The notes beneath the pieces are model-generated. The model was given only the letters and a program-made list of their open reading frames with translations. It was not told the origin of the DNA and made no database searches. Shown here in pieces: positions 35,050-45,210 of a stretch of 64,000 nucleotides of DNA. A program made the position numbers and the translations under genes. This DNA is from Amyloporia xantha (taxonomy: Eukaryota > Basidiomycota > Agaricomycetes > Polyporales > Adustoporiaceae): NCBI GenBank assembly GCA_036971615.1, contig JAYKKR010000005.1, positions 868,001-932,000 of the forward strand, read 5' to 3'. Positions within the stretch are counted from its first letter, which is position 1. Each line of letters opens with the position of its first letter.

Positions 35050-38000
35050 TCACCTCTTATTTCCCTTCACATTAATCTTCGCACCACCTTTCTTGCTCGC
35101 TGGACTAGCAGTACCCTTGACCTTTATCGAGACTGCCTTGGTGGATGTCGAGACAGATGCAGAAGACTGGGCGTCGCGGATCGCCTCCTTGCTTAGGCAG
35201 AAGTCGATATGAGCGTTGAGTCCCTGATTGTCCGTGCGCATTGACTTTCCGCAGATAGGACATGTCTGCATTTCTTCGGCCCCGTCACGCACCGGAGGCG
35301 ATCGCTCAGCTGGAGAGTGTGACGAAGGCGTTGTCGGAACGTTGGGGACATCATGACCAGAAGTAGCTGCTGAAGAACGTAGCGAGCTTGTAGATTTCTG
35401 CGGTCCAGATGACATAGGCTTTGTCCTGGAACTTGACGCAACACTCGGGGTCGCCGGAGCTGGAGCTGACTTTGGTGGCCTGGATCGCTGCTGAGCATTC
35501 CCGCTGCGCCGTTGCTCAAACACACGGTTGCCAGTAACGTTCTGTATGGTGAGGTCCTGGCCAGGCATAGCGTGATCTGCATTGGCATTAAGGACCAAGT
35601 CATCCATTGCAAAGCTGTCTTCGTCCTCCCCCTCGGCAAGTTCATGATAACCAGGCATGGCTTCCTCAAAACCGTCACGCACACGACGCTTGTCCTCATT
35701 GTCTCCAGAACCGGCCTCCACTCGCTGTTTCTTTCTTGGGGAGGATTGAGGATTAGTTGATTCGAAGAACTGTTTGGGTAACGATGATGCGTGATTTAAC
35801 GCTTCACAATTAAGCAGTAAACATGTTTAGGGACATACTCGTTTGATCCCACCGGCTTTCCGGTCAGACTCGGCTCTGAGGTCTCTTAATTTCGTTACTC
35901 TGAGACCAATCAGCCTCAAGGTTAGCGGAAATTCCGGCGTCAGGAGTTCTTTTCCGATCTAGGGTGGTACGGAGTACGTGTTGAATATGTACGTCAGAAT
36001 CATAAGGAGTGAATGAAACATGAGATACGCACTGCATATAGATCTTCCTTCGTAGTGGATATCCACCTGTCAAAAGACTTGGCACGAGTAAAAACTTCAT
36101 CATACAGAGGCCGCATTTCGTTAATGATCGTCATGGTCTTATCAGGCAAGGGTTCTGACCTTGATATGTGTCCAGTTTGTACTTCAGTGTCACTGTCTTG
36201 CCTGTCCAGCCGCTCTTGGTCATGTCGTCCTCTAATTCAGCAGCAACCTCTTCCAATTTCTGCAAAATTCTGGCTTGATCTCCCAGAGGCGTGAATGTAC
36301 TGGTTGGTTCCAATGGAAGCAGTGCCAAGCGAACGCAATGAAGCACGAGTAGCGAACAAAACGCATGCATGAAGACGTACCGTTCCGCCCCGATACTCTT
36401 CCGCTCTTCTCGCTGTCCGGGTTGAACAACATTCGATGCAATGCCAAGAAAGGTCTGTAACAGGAATTGAAGGCCAAACTGCTTGTCCATCAATGACAAT
36501 ACACTACGGTGCGTATAGATATCTCCGCATGTCTGTGCAGATCATGTTAGAGGGTGAAAGAATCAGTCTTTATCGTGACATGACCGCTAGTTATGGGGAG
36601 GTAGCAGGGGAATATGGACGAAAGACCTTACCTTGATGCCAATGGATTCGAGTAAACGCTCATTCACACGACCGACCCCAGGCACCTTGCGTATGGATAA
36701 ATCCCGCATGAATGCCTTGATCGTCCGGGAATCGAAACCCAACCTAAACTGTCCGTTCGGCTTGTTCTGTTCAATCAACTGAGTAATGGAGTCTAGTCAA
36801 CAGGATGCGAGCCGGAGAACCTTGTCTGAACAAATCTATAATAAGTCAGCACATAGCCTCAGTGATCGCTTGCAAAGTCACCTTAGCCAACATCTGTGTG
36901 ACAGGTATTTAGCATCTTCAGCAAGGCTAAGAACCACCCCTTTGATTGGCTGACCTTGTTTGGCGCAATTCCGGCACTGACAGTCAGTTTCGTCTCTTGA
37001 CAGACGATTTCCCGCATCTGTTGGACGCATTGGTCTGGAGTCAACTGGTGATCCTTGCAATAGGACGTAATGCTATTATCACGCATGTCGTTGGTCAGAC
37101 TTGTCAATGCCAGGCGCGAGGGTGTACGCCGTGAATTTACAAGGCGTCGGCTCACTTAAGGTAGCCCTCGTCGCAACCGGCTGCGCACATATTGGGATCA
37201 TAACGTCGGAATATGTCCATGACTTGCCGTGACATTTCCATATAGCGATGGAAGTGGTTCTCCACGAGGATCAGGTCAGGACATAATTTCTTGGCTATGA
37301 AGGCTAGATTCCATGGAATGACGACTGAAACGCGGGGATAGATTCATAGTAAGAACAGCTTACAGGGCATCCCAGAACGAGCACCATACTTCCGAGCTTC
37401 GTATGAAGCTGTAGTTAACACACCCTTGCCGACCTGAGGCGTTCAAAGTCAATCACCAGACACAAGGGTCCCGGATACTGCGGAAACAACGTACAGCGAA
37501 GGGCTTTCCTCTGAGAGTATGGTCATCCAGGAGCTCAACACTGGCGTAAAACGCGTCCATGTCAACGTGTACGATTATTTGGCTAAGGTCACGCTGAGCC
37601 TCTAGCTTTACCAGCTTGAGGCACAATTACTACACTTCCGCATCTGCTGCCTGAAATTACTGCTTACCAATTGGTCTACAGCTTGCTCTACGCCTTCTAA
37701 AGCTGAAGATCAGCACAGCGTAAAAATGAACAGCAGTAGTGACCACTGGACGCTAAGAATGGACGTACGAAGATCTGCGCTCTTCATAACCTCATCTCTA
37801 TGTTTCAGCATCCGAGCTATCTTCTCTGTGAGATCCTTATCTTTCCTCTTCTCATTCTGTGATAAAGATTGAAGATCATCATGTTTTCATTCAAGATTAT
37901 CAAACATAAAACGATGCTTGCCTCATAAAACTTGGATCCTTTAGAGGCTTCCGCTATAATGCGATTAATCTCCGATTGATCTTTTGCAAGCCTGTAGCAG

Positions 38001-38135
38001 ATATGTAATGAGGTGTTCGTACAGCAGCTCAAGGACATCTGCATACCCTGCCTTTGTTGTAGAAGGACCTGCGAGACGTTTGACGAGACTCTCGGAGTCA
38101 GGAGACGGGTTCGGTGCGGTCTCCTGAGCAGACAT
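35050..38135 (-). CDS. POLK: DNA polymerase kappa (Y-family, translesion)
   Basis: Sixteen exons from 38135 to 35050 give 706 residues. Two are tiny: 36893-36882 (MLAK) and 36835-36821 (ICSDK). An in-frame ATG at 38327 would add 64 residues, but CACGTG and ACGCGT sites overlap that stretch, so it is probably promoter. Y-family features: the N-clasp (EINRIIAEASKGSKFYEN ... EKIARML), IIVHVDMDAFYASVE with catalytic Asp, YEARKYGARSGMP, IAKKLCPDLILVENHFHRY, the carboxylate pair in GCDEGYLNLT, the SAGIAPNKMLAKICSDKNKP palm segment, the helix-hairpin-helix KVPGVGRVNERLLESIGI and the little-finger domain. A GGIKRFF motif near the C-terminal third looks like a PCNA-interaction box. One UBZ4 zinc finger (CPICGKSM ... 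HIDFC) follows; human pol kappa has two. The second intron (37857-37921) uses a GC donor. Bypasses minor-groove lesions in the nucleus. Confidence 0.93.
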
Positions 38136-38311
38136 GAGCCAAGGAATAGATTTCAAACACTCCTGAGTCTGATCTGCTGAGAAACGGCGACGACTCCGAG
38201 CTCGACTAGTTCGAGTTGTGGCCAATGTCTCATCAAGAGGACCGTGACGTTTCCGCTCGGGTGAGAGCCAACTCCGAGCGAAGTCAGACTCAAGAACGCG
38301 GACGATTTTGT

Positions 38312-38342
38312 CACGTGAAGATGTCATCAATGTCAAACGCGT
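38312..38342. promoter_or_regulatory. CACGTG and ACGCGT upstream of POLK
   Basis: CACGTG at 38312-38317 and ACGCGT at 38337-38342, the latter followed by repeated GTCGCGTC, lie 177 to 207 bases before the preferred POLK start. The rest of 38136-38624 shows no gene; it ends with the 3' side of the amidase. Confidence 0.5.
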
Positions 38343-38624
38343 CGCGTCGCGTCTCAATATTATTGCAAGAGTCCCCTTCACTGGAGGTAATAAATACAAT
38401 TCGTGCTCCGAAAAGGCATGCAGACATGGGCGGATTGTATCTGATGGATGTGCGTACTCCGAACATACATCCCTGCACTTGTAATCTCGCCGCTCGCCGG
38501 TTTCTGGTCGTCGCACTCAGGCTGTCCTCATCGCAAGTTTATAATAACTTTTTTGCTTCACATTACACGGGTTTCACACGCTCAGCAGGTCGCTTCGCAA
38601 TCATTTAGATACCCTACTGCTGTT

Positions 38625-41106
38625 TCACAATTCTGCTCCTGCCCTCGCCTTGAGTGCGGCGTCAACGATTTCGGTCATTGCAATAACGGCCTCTTCTTCC
38701 AATGTACGACCGATGACTTGTAAACCGACAGGGGCATTCTGAAATACCGCAGGATCGTCTAGACATGAGTTATGATCAGACCGGCAGTCCCTTTTGACTC
38801 AGACTGTGTAACTCACACAGAACATAATTATTTTCATCCAGGTTACTCAAGAACTGGTGTGGAGGCTTTTTCCCGTCTATCGTGGGATCCACCTTGGTCA
38901 CAGGGAAAACGCAAGCGGGATAGTCGAGACAGTTGAAGACTTTGGTGTAGTTCGTGTACCTACGTCATGTATTGATGAGCCTTGTGGAATAGTCTCGAAA
39001 TGATCTACGAACCCATTCTTTCCATGCGGGGGCGCTGCAAACGGTGCACCCGGGGAGATGATGGCATCCACTGGGCGCCCAGTACCGGTGACCTCCACTG
39101 TCCTCTCCCAGCGGTCAAGATACTCCTTGCGCAAGTCCGCCCTAGCCTTTTGAATCTGCCAGAGCTGATAAGCAGTCAAGCCAATTGAATCTGGACGGAT
39201 AGAAGGGTCTGCGGTGCCAGCGCCCTCTACCGGACTCATTGAAGCGATGACAGGCTCGCCGGTAAGCGCAGTGGTCGCCTTGTAGTCTTCGATTGCTCCT
39301 GCCTTCCAAATCGCTGCCTAAAGTAGGATTCAGTATGCTACTCGGCTGGTCGTGATGCCATGACTGCTATAACTAACGATTGCGTCGCCCAATTGAAGAT
39401 GTTTGTGAGGTTGCCAGTCGATCACTGGAAAAGTAATCAGACGGTAAGCAAGTCTCAGAGGCAGCGCCCTACCTGTGTGTCCAGCAGCTATCAGCGCCTC
39501 CTTCGTCATCTCGAGTGCCCGGATAATAGGTGGATGCGGTACAATGATGCCATCATCCCACATAATGGCAAAGCAGAGACCTTTTCCGCCACCGTGTTCT
39601 GTAAGTGCATATCCTTCTTCATCCCACTTCTTCCGCACCGCAAGAGGATCCTTCAACCACGGCTTCCTCCCAATGACAGCCTTCATGAACGTCTTAATGC
39701 CACTCAGGCTGTTCGATAAGGGACCGAGTACCGACGGGATGGAATCTTGCCCATACATCGAATTGACAGCTCCCTCATAAGGGACTCTCCCGTAAGATGG
39801 TCGTAGACCATATATGCCATTGAAGAGAGCCGGTATGCGAATGGAGCTAGCAGAAGCGTAACAATTATTCGTGTTTATTCTGTTCACTGCGACTATCATG
39901 CTTACCCTCCTATGTCAGAGCCGACTCCAAGTGGGCTGCCTTTCAAGTGAATCAATGCACCTTCACCACCTGAGGAGCCCCCACAAGTGAGGTTACGATT
40001 GGCCGGATTGTAGGTCCGTCCGAAAATCAAGTTATACGTCTCAGCCCACTGTGGGATCACCGATAAATAATGCAGGACACACAGAACGTCATGTATACCA
40101 ATACTGACCATCAAAGTCTGAGGAATATTGGTCCTGACGAATGGGATAGCGCCGCACTCGTAGAGGATTTCAGCAAGAGTAGCATCTTTGTCTGCAAATT
40201 TTCCAATCCAAGATGCATAACCTAGCATTTGACACCTGCTCAGATTAATCATCTTGAAGACATAAGGCTGGCTGACCCATTGTCGTCTCAAGACCTTTGA
40301 GACATATCTGGTCTTTTAGAGAAATGGGCAAACCATGAAGAGGCCCAATAACCGTGCCAGTGGACTTCAAATATTCATCCAGCTCAGCTGCCCTGGCAAG
40401 CGCTCGCTCGACAAAGATTTCTGTGAGGCAATTCACCTATGTATCATATAATGATTCAATCAACTCTAATGATTTGAACAGAGTCAAGGCATTACCAGCT
40501 GATGAGCGACGATCGCCCTCTTGTAAAACGCCGTAGTGACTTCAACAGCCGACCATTCGGCTGTAGAGAGCTTGTGCAAGAGAATAGGGGTGTTCAGAGT
40601 GCAGTGATTCCGGTGTGATTCTGAGTGAAACACAGAGTGGATTCTGGGCAAAGAATCAGTTCAGAATCGAGTCTGACTCTGAATGCGTCGTTTGTGAACA
40701 GGGCGGATTCAGCCAAGATTTTGCAAAAAGTGATAAGATAATCAGAATCGAGGGAGCCAGAATCGCGATTCCGAGTGTCGAACCTCCTCCCGAGGCGGTT
40801 CGCAAAAAGCTGCGATTCTTCTCGATTCTGCGATTCCCGACTAAATCCGAAGAGGATTCACGATTCGATTCTACTCGAGAATCAGCGCAGAATCCCGTAG
40901 AATCGTGCACTCTGAACACCCCTAATATCGACATCTGCAGTGTTGGTGATCTGTAGTTCTCTCTCTGAGAGCAGGCCACACTCCTCTGGTACTGCAGTTA
41001 CATCCAAAATCGTGTCAGGAGGAACGGATATGAGCCATTCCGCAGGAATCGACTCTTGTTGACGTCGCCGCTTGTCCTCGACCAGTTCCCTCCAATCTTG
41101 CGCCAT
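38625..41106 (-). CDS. amidase-family enzyme whose first exon is split by an inserted element
   Basis: The frame MAQDWRELVEDKRRRQQ begins at 41106 and runs to 40925, where a 336-base element with TA flanks (40585-40924) interrupts it. Coding resumes at 40586-40496 and in eight more exons: 40436-40277, 40221-40109, 40048-39906, 39846-39473, 39424-39378, 39317-39013, 38959-38817, 38758-38625. If the element and one TA are left out, the frame is continuous at 563 residues. Amidase-signature features are present: the catalytic lysine region GLPISLKDQICLKG, the serine-rich CGGSSGGEGAL, and the nucleophile loop GVGSDIGGSIRIPALFNG. Homologues hydrolyse amides such as acetamide or fatty acid amides. 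As the DNA stands, translation from the start reads into the element and stops after 74 residues (stop at 40882-40884). It is therefore probably broken, unless the element is removed by splicing. Confidence 0.85.
40585..40924. mobile_element. MITE-like element, 336 bp, with 17-bp terminal inverted repeats and TA duplication
   Basis: The element runs from 40587 to 40922 and is flanked by TA on both sides (40585-40586, 40923-40924). Its ends are perfect inverted repeats: GGGGTGTTCAGAGTGCA at the left and its complement at the right, with partial pairing beyond. There is no coding capacity. The interior is packed with GATTC/GAATC pentamers in both directions, giving many short inverted repeats. 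TA duplication and size fit a Tc1/mariner-type (Stowaway-like) non-autonomous element. It interrupts an otherwise continuous amidase reading frame, which shows the boundaries independently. Confidence 0.88.
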
Positions 41107-41985
41107 GTCTGAAGACAGCACACTCAACGTGGCAGATGGTGAGTGAGTGGGAACAGAAGAGTATCCGGTGCCCAAGATACGATCATATAGGCACTGCCGA
41201 GAAGTTTGCATTACGAAGAGATAAGTAAAGATACGACACACGCTGTAAGGAACCCGATAAACAACACCGTAGATAGCAGGCGATAGGAACGAAGTGAAGT
41301 AAAGGACTGCGGTATAACCCTATTCCCACTGTGACGTTCTTTCGGTCCGGACAGGCTGACAGACGAACATTGTCGAGAAGGCCTGAATAACGAAATCATG
41401 GTCAGCATCGGTAGATATAATAGGAAAAGGGAAGATGTGCGAAAGCTCAGGAGGTCATTCATGTCAGCGATACGCTGCGGAGACAAGCCCCACAGCAATC
41501 GAGTCGACTAAGAGGTGCCAGTTACGGTTGATGTATACAACACTCGTCATTGCAGAAAAAAAGAACGACAAAGTCAAACGGATGCTCACCTATATTCTGA
41601 TACAGTCTTCAGCTCTCAGAGCATGTAACTTCGCAAGTGCATATCATGAGAGTGGGCTGAGAAGATCTCCGAGAAATTTAACCAACCGTATTATTTGCGC
41701 CTGTTTGTTCCCATATTGGCGATCGATCTACAGATAAGATTCTCAGCAGTAGCGATCATATATATCCTTCGTGTTGTGCAGGTTTCACTACCACTTGACA
41801 ACTGGTGAATAAGTATCTTTATACATTTTAATTATACACGAAGTGAGTAATATAAAGGCACCATAACGTTACATTATTTTATCTTCGCAGATCCAACCGA
41901 AACCATTTACTGTCTCGAGCCCGCTCGACTACCGCGAATCCGGCTCACATATCAATAATGTTACAGTTCGACTCAACGATGGTAG
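41107..41985. other. intergenic region
   Basis: Between the amidase start and the stop of the caspase-domain gene. A minus-strand frame at 41211-41498 would code a 95-residue peptide with two hydrophobic stretches, but no homology or splicing signals support it. The 41750-41900 part is AT-rich. Nothing further is seen. Confidence 0.35.
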
Positions 41986-43947
41986 TCACCCGCCCTTCTC
42001 GGGCTTCCGAAGGACCGTGATGCATGCAACCACGGAATCCCACAGGTCGTCGTGCGTGGACTGCGGGGTCTTAGTTTTCCGAGATTTGGGCGACATGACG
42101 GTTGGGGAGGGAGAACCTTGCTCGATAAACGTCATCGGGGTAAACGTGGAGGACACGAATAACTTGAGGAATCCTGCGCCGATATCCGCTCCTTCAGCAA
42201 GCGAGAACGCGAGGGCTTCAGACTCAGTTTCCCCGGTCCCGATGACCATTTGCGAGTGTCTGCGTAGAGGAGGTCCAGACGAAGAAGGGTCCGGATGGTA
42301 CACCATGCTGATACCATAACCACTTGCATCCATGTATGCGAGGTAAGGCCAAAGATCGTAGTCGGAGTGGTTGTGCAACATGACGGCGTAAATCGAACTC
42401 TTCTCGTCGTCAATGATCTCAGCCTTCCCGTTGACGAGCATGTTGCCGCTCGTGCGTGTCCAAGAGGATGCATCTAGGCGGAAGAGCTCCATACTGACCA
42501 GACCTAGCAGGGGTCTTTCCGGGTTCTTCCGATGCAGGTGTAGATGAAAACGGGCTGCGTCGTCGATGATCTTCATGTCGGTGCTTGCTCGTCGACTGGG
42601 AAGTTGAATGATATGGCGACAGTTGGACGCAACCACGGGGTCGTGTCTTTCCACGACAAGATCGCGGCGACGCAATTTGACAGATATATCTGCCTGTGTG
42701 GCGGTCTTGACACGCAGCATATTAAGGCCCGGGCTCGAGGAAGCCTTCTCAGGGTCAGAGGGAATCGCTCGTCGAAGACGACAACGGCGCAAGATGGAGA
42801 GAAGCGACTTCCGAATGTGCACACGGAAGGGAGTACGGTTGCTCCAGCGGCTAATGCGAGCCCAACCCTCCCGCGTCACAGGCCTGGTGGCCGATGATTT
42901 GCGCCGCGCGAGGGACCAGGTCGGATAGACCTCGACGGCCGAATATGTAGCCAAAGTGGGGTTCAGCGAGCCACGGCGGTTGTGTTGGTGGATGCTGAAC
43001 TCTGTGCCTTCCGTGACGCCGTGAATTGCGCCCGCATCCACGCGAACCTTCTCCTGATCATAGACGTCGACCGAGACGTAACGCGCATCGGGAAGGAAGG
43101 GTATGCCGTCAAATAGAACACGATCAGCATGCCTCCCCAGTGAGACTGCGTGTTGGTGGTCATCCATAAGCGCGGTGACTTCGGTCGTTAAATCGGTGTA
43201 GGTCAATTTGTGAAGGGCGACGCGATCCTTCAATGTCATCAACGCCCTAGTGAAATTGCCGCCTGCCTTCCCCTCGGTGGCAACCCATCCCGTCCCGCAA
43301 GCCGCAAAGACGATGTGTGTATCATAGCTCGTCGCAGTGAAGCCGCAGCTAGCGGTTTGTTGTTTTCCAGATGTGACCGCGCTTCTCCACAACCCGGACA
43401 GGAGATCGGCCGGAGAGGATTTGGCAGTAGGGGTGAACCGGATGTGACTGCGGTCCCGCTCGCCTTCCGGAGATCGAGGAGAAGAGAAACAGGAGTCCAG
43501 CATTAATGTGATGTTATCCCCCTTTGCTTGACAAAGGTCTCTGAACATTGCGTGCAGAGAGCGATCAGAGATCCCCGCAACTCTGCCTTCAGTGGTCCTA
43601 GTGTCGTGGTCATGAGGACACAAAACTTCGACCTCTCCCCGACCTTTTTCGAACCATCCAGGAGGGGAGCGTACCCTGCTGCCATGTCCTGAAAAGTAAA
43701 GGAGGATAGCGTCGCCAGGCTCAATGGCAGGGTTGTTGACGAGGTGGCTCATGAATCTGTCCTCGATCTTGCGCTTCGTAGCTTCGTTGTCAAGGAGTAA
43801 ACAGATCTGGTCTCGTGGGACGTGCAGATCGCGGGTGAGCCAATGTTTCATGTTTTTGGCGTCGTCGACACAGGATTCGAGGTTCCAGATGCCTCCGGAC
43901 TTGTACTTGTCAATGCCAATGATGAGCGCGAATACACGGGTCGCCAT
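41986..43947 (-). CDS. caspase-domain (metacaspase-like, C14) protein
   Basis: One open frame gives 653 residues from MATRVFALIIGIDKY; an in-frame ATG at 44007 is less likely. The caspase p20-like part is complete: LIIGIDKYKSG, the catalytic histidine in LLYFSGHGSR (about residue 88) and the catalytic cysteine in LMLDSCFSS (about residue 151), then FAACGTGWVATEG and GGNFTRAL. The remaining 370 residues form a separate C-terminal region of mixed structure (HNHSDYDLWPYLAYMDASG), as in the expanded caspase-domain family of mushroom-forming fungi. Metacaspases cut after Arg/Lys; whether this one is active is not known. Roles proposed for the group include cell death and self/non-self responses. 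A CAG/GTGAGC donor near 44008 and CACAG near 43955 suggest an intron in the 5' untranslated region. Confidence 0.85.
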   Translation of the reverse strand: MATRVFALIIGIDKYKSGGIWNLESCVDDAKNMKHWLTRDLHVPRDQICLLLDNEATKRKIEDRFMSHLVNNPAIEPGDAILLYFSGHGSRVRSPPGWFEKGRGEVEVLCPHDHDTRTTEGRVAGISDRSLHAMFRDLCQAKGDNITLMLDSCFSSPRSPEGERDRSHIRFTPTAKSSPADLLSGLWRSAVTSGKQQTASCGFTATSYDTHIVFAACGTGWVATEGKAGGNFTRALMTLKDRVALHKLTYTDLTTEVTALMDDHQHAVSLGRHADRVLFDGIPFLPDARYVSVDVYDQEKVRVDAGAIHGVTEGTEFSIHQHNRRGSLNPTLATYSAVEVYPTWSLARRKSSATRPVTREGWARISRWSNRTPFRVHIRKSLLSILRRCRLRRAIPSDPEKASSSPGLNMLRVKTATQADISVKLRRRDLVVERHDPVVASNCRHIIQLPSRRASTDMKIIDDAARFHLHLHRKNPERPLLGLVSMELFRLDASSWTRTSGNMLVNGKAEIIDDEKSSIYAVMLHNHSDYDLWPYLAYMDASGYGISMVYHPDPSSSGPPLRRHSQMVIGTGETESEALAFSLAEGADIGAGFLKLFVSSTFTPMTFIEQGSPSPTVMSPKSRKTKTPQSTHDDLWDSVVACITVLRKPEKGG

Positions 43948-45210
43948 CCCGAATGCTGTGCAGCGACAGTTTAGATATAGTGACAATAGGGACTGTAAAT
44001 AGCTCACCTGCTGAGGAGGGACTTCTGCGACTGGGGGAAGAATTGTCCTCTGCTGCGTTTCGGAGCGGCCCTTATAGCCTTCCCCTCATTGTGGACAGGG
44101 ATACACCCGTATGACCCGTTCTCATGCACGCTTTCATTTCAAGGGGCCGAGATCCACGAGGTTATACAGGTGACGCACGTTGAGCTGCACCAACGGCGCG
44201 CATCCCCAGTGCGGATATATTTGTGAAAGAGCCATACACCGGAAGATGCCCGAATAGATTCCAGAGTGGCACAGCATCATCCAACGACCCATTCTATGGA
44301 CCACACTCCCGCTTAGCCATCGATAGGAGTTCATCAAGATGCAAAAGAGGTAGTGCACGCACGGGACTGTAGCATTCCGACGCTCAAGAGGGGAATACGC
44401 GGATCAGCGACAAACTTTTCCAGGTTTACGAAGACAACCCCCCAGTGTGACGTCGCGGGGAGTATCAGGAATAAGCTGAATGGAGGTAAGATATCGCAAT
44501 CAGGCATGTCCTCTGCACGAGGTCGCCTGCGGCATGCATTGCTGCCAATTCGCTGGTGGGCTGTCAAGCAGTAGAGGGCTGAGGGCAGACAATAGGATAT
44601 GGCCAAGTGGGGTCAATCCAAGGAGAACACCGCACATGGATTGACTTTAGAGTGCTGTCCCAATCGACGGGTAAGACCGCAGTCAGGGAGATCTACATTC
44701 CGGTGGCAGAAAAACTCGATCGTTTGCCTCAGAGGTCAATAGGTTCCTCTCATACAGCAAAATATCGCACATTGGTAATAGTTGGTAACAGAAAGGCCGC
44801 GCTGGCGACAGCGCACAGCACTTGGAAGAAGGTAGATAAGTTCGACTGAGGAGTCAGGACTCAGCTGCGCGCTGCAAAGGGGTGGTACGAGTCATGTGAC
44901 CGTCACGACTCTGGCGCGATCATGCAGCGCAATGATGGTCCTTGACTTCGATCGGGTCGTCGACCACAGGCAGGGGCGCGCACGGTAAGCCAAGTTACAA
45001 AGGAAATTGTAATATTTTCTGTTCGCTGGATTACATCTGCTGACTACATTTCATGTAGACAATCTCTTATCACGACTCGCTTCTGTCACACTTTGGCGTC
45101 TTGTTGCCTGGCAGACCGCACGGACGCGAGCCTATAGACTCGCTCATTCTGATCTGACGAAACTAGAACCAGCAAATTTCTAACGTTGACGTAGGCACTA
45201 GTCTCCCGAA
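43948..45210. other. long intergenic region
   Basis: Over 1.2 kb between divergent genes (caspase-domain protein and ATG6). Frames at 44334-44606 (minus) and 44607-44849 (plus) are short, overlap nothing conserved and lack splice context. I see no supported gene, tRNA or strong repeat. Confidence 0.35.

Noticed and set aside
38136..38327. Longer POLK N-terminus from the ATG at 38327
   Set aside because: The stretch contains promoter-type sites and lacks conserved features; the N-clasp follows the ATG at 38135.
43948..45210. tRNA or small RNA genes in the long gap
   Set aside because: I looked for a GGTTCGAATCC-type B box with a matching A box here and in other gaps and found none by eye; a covariance-model scan would be decisive.
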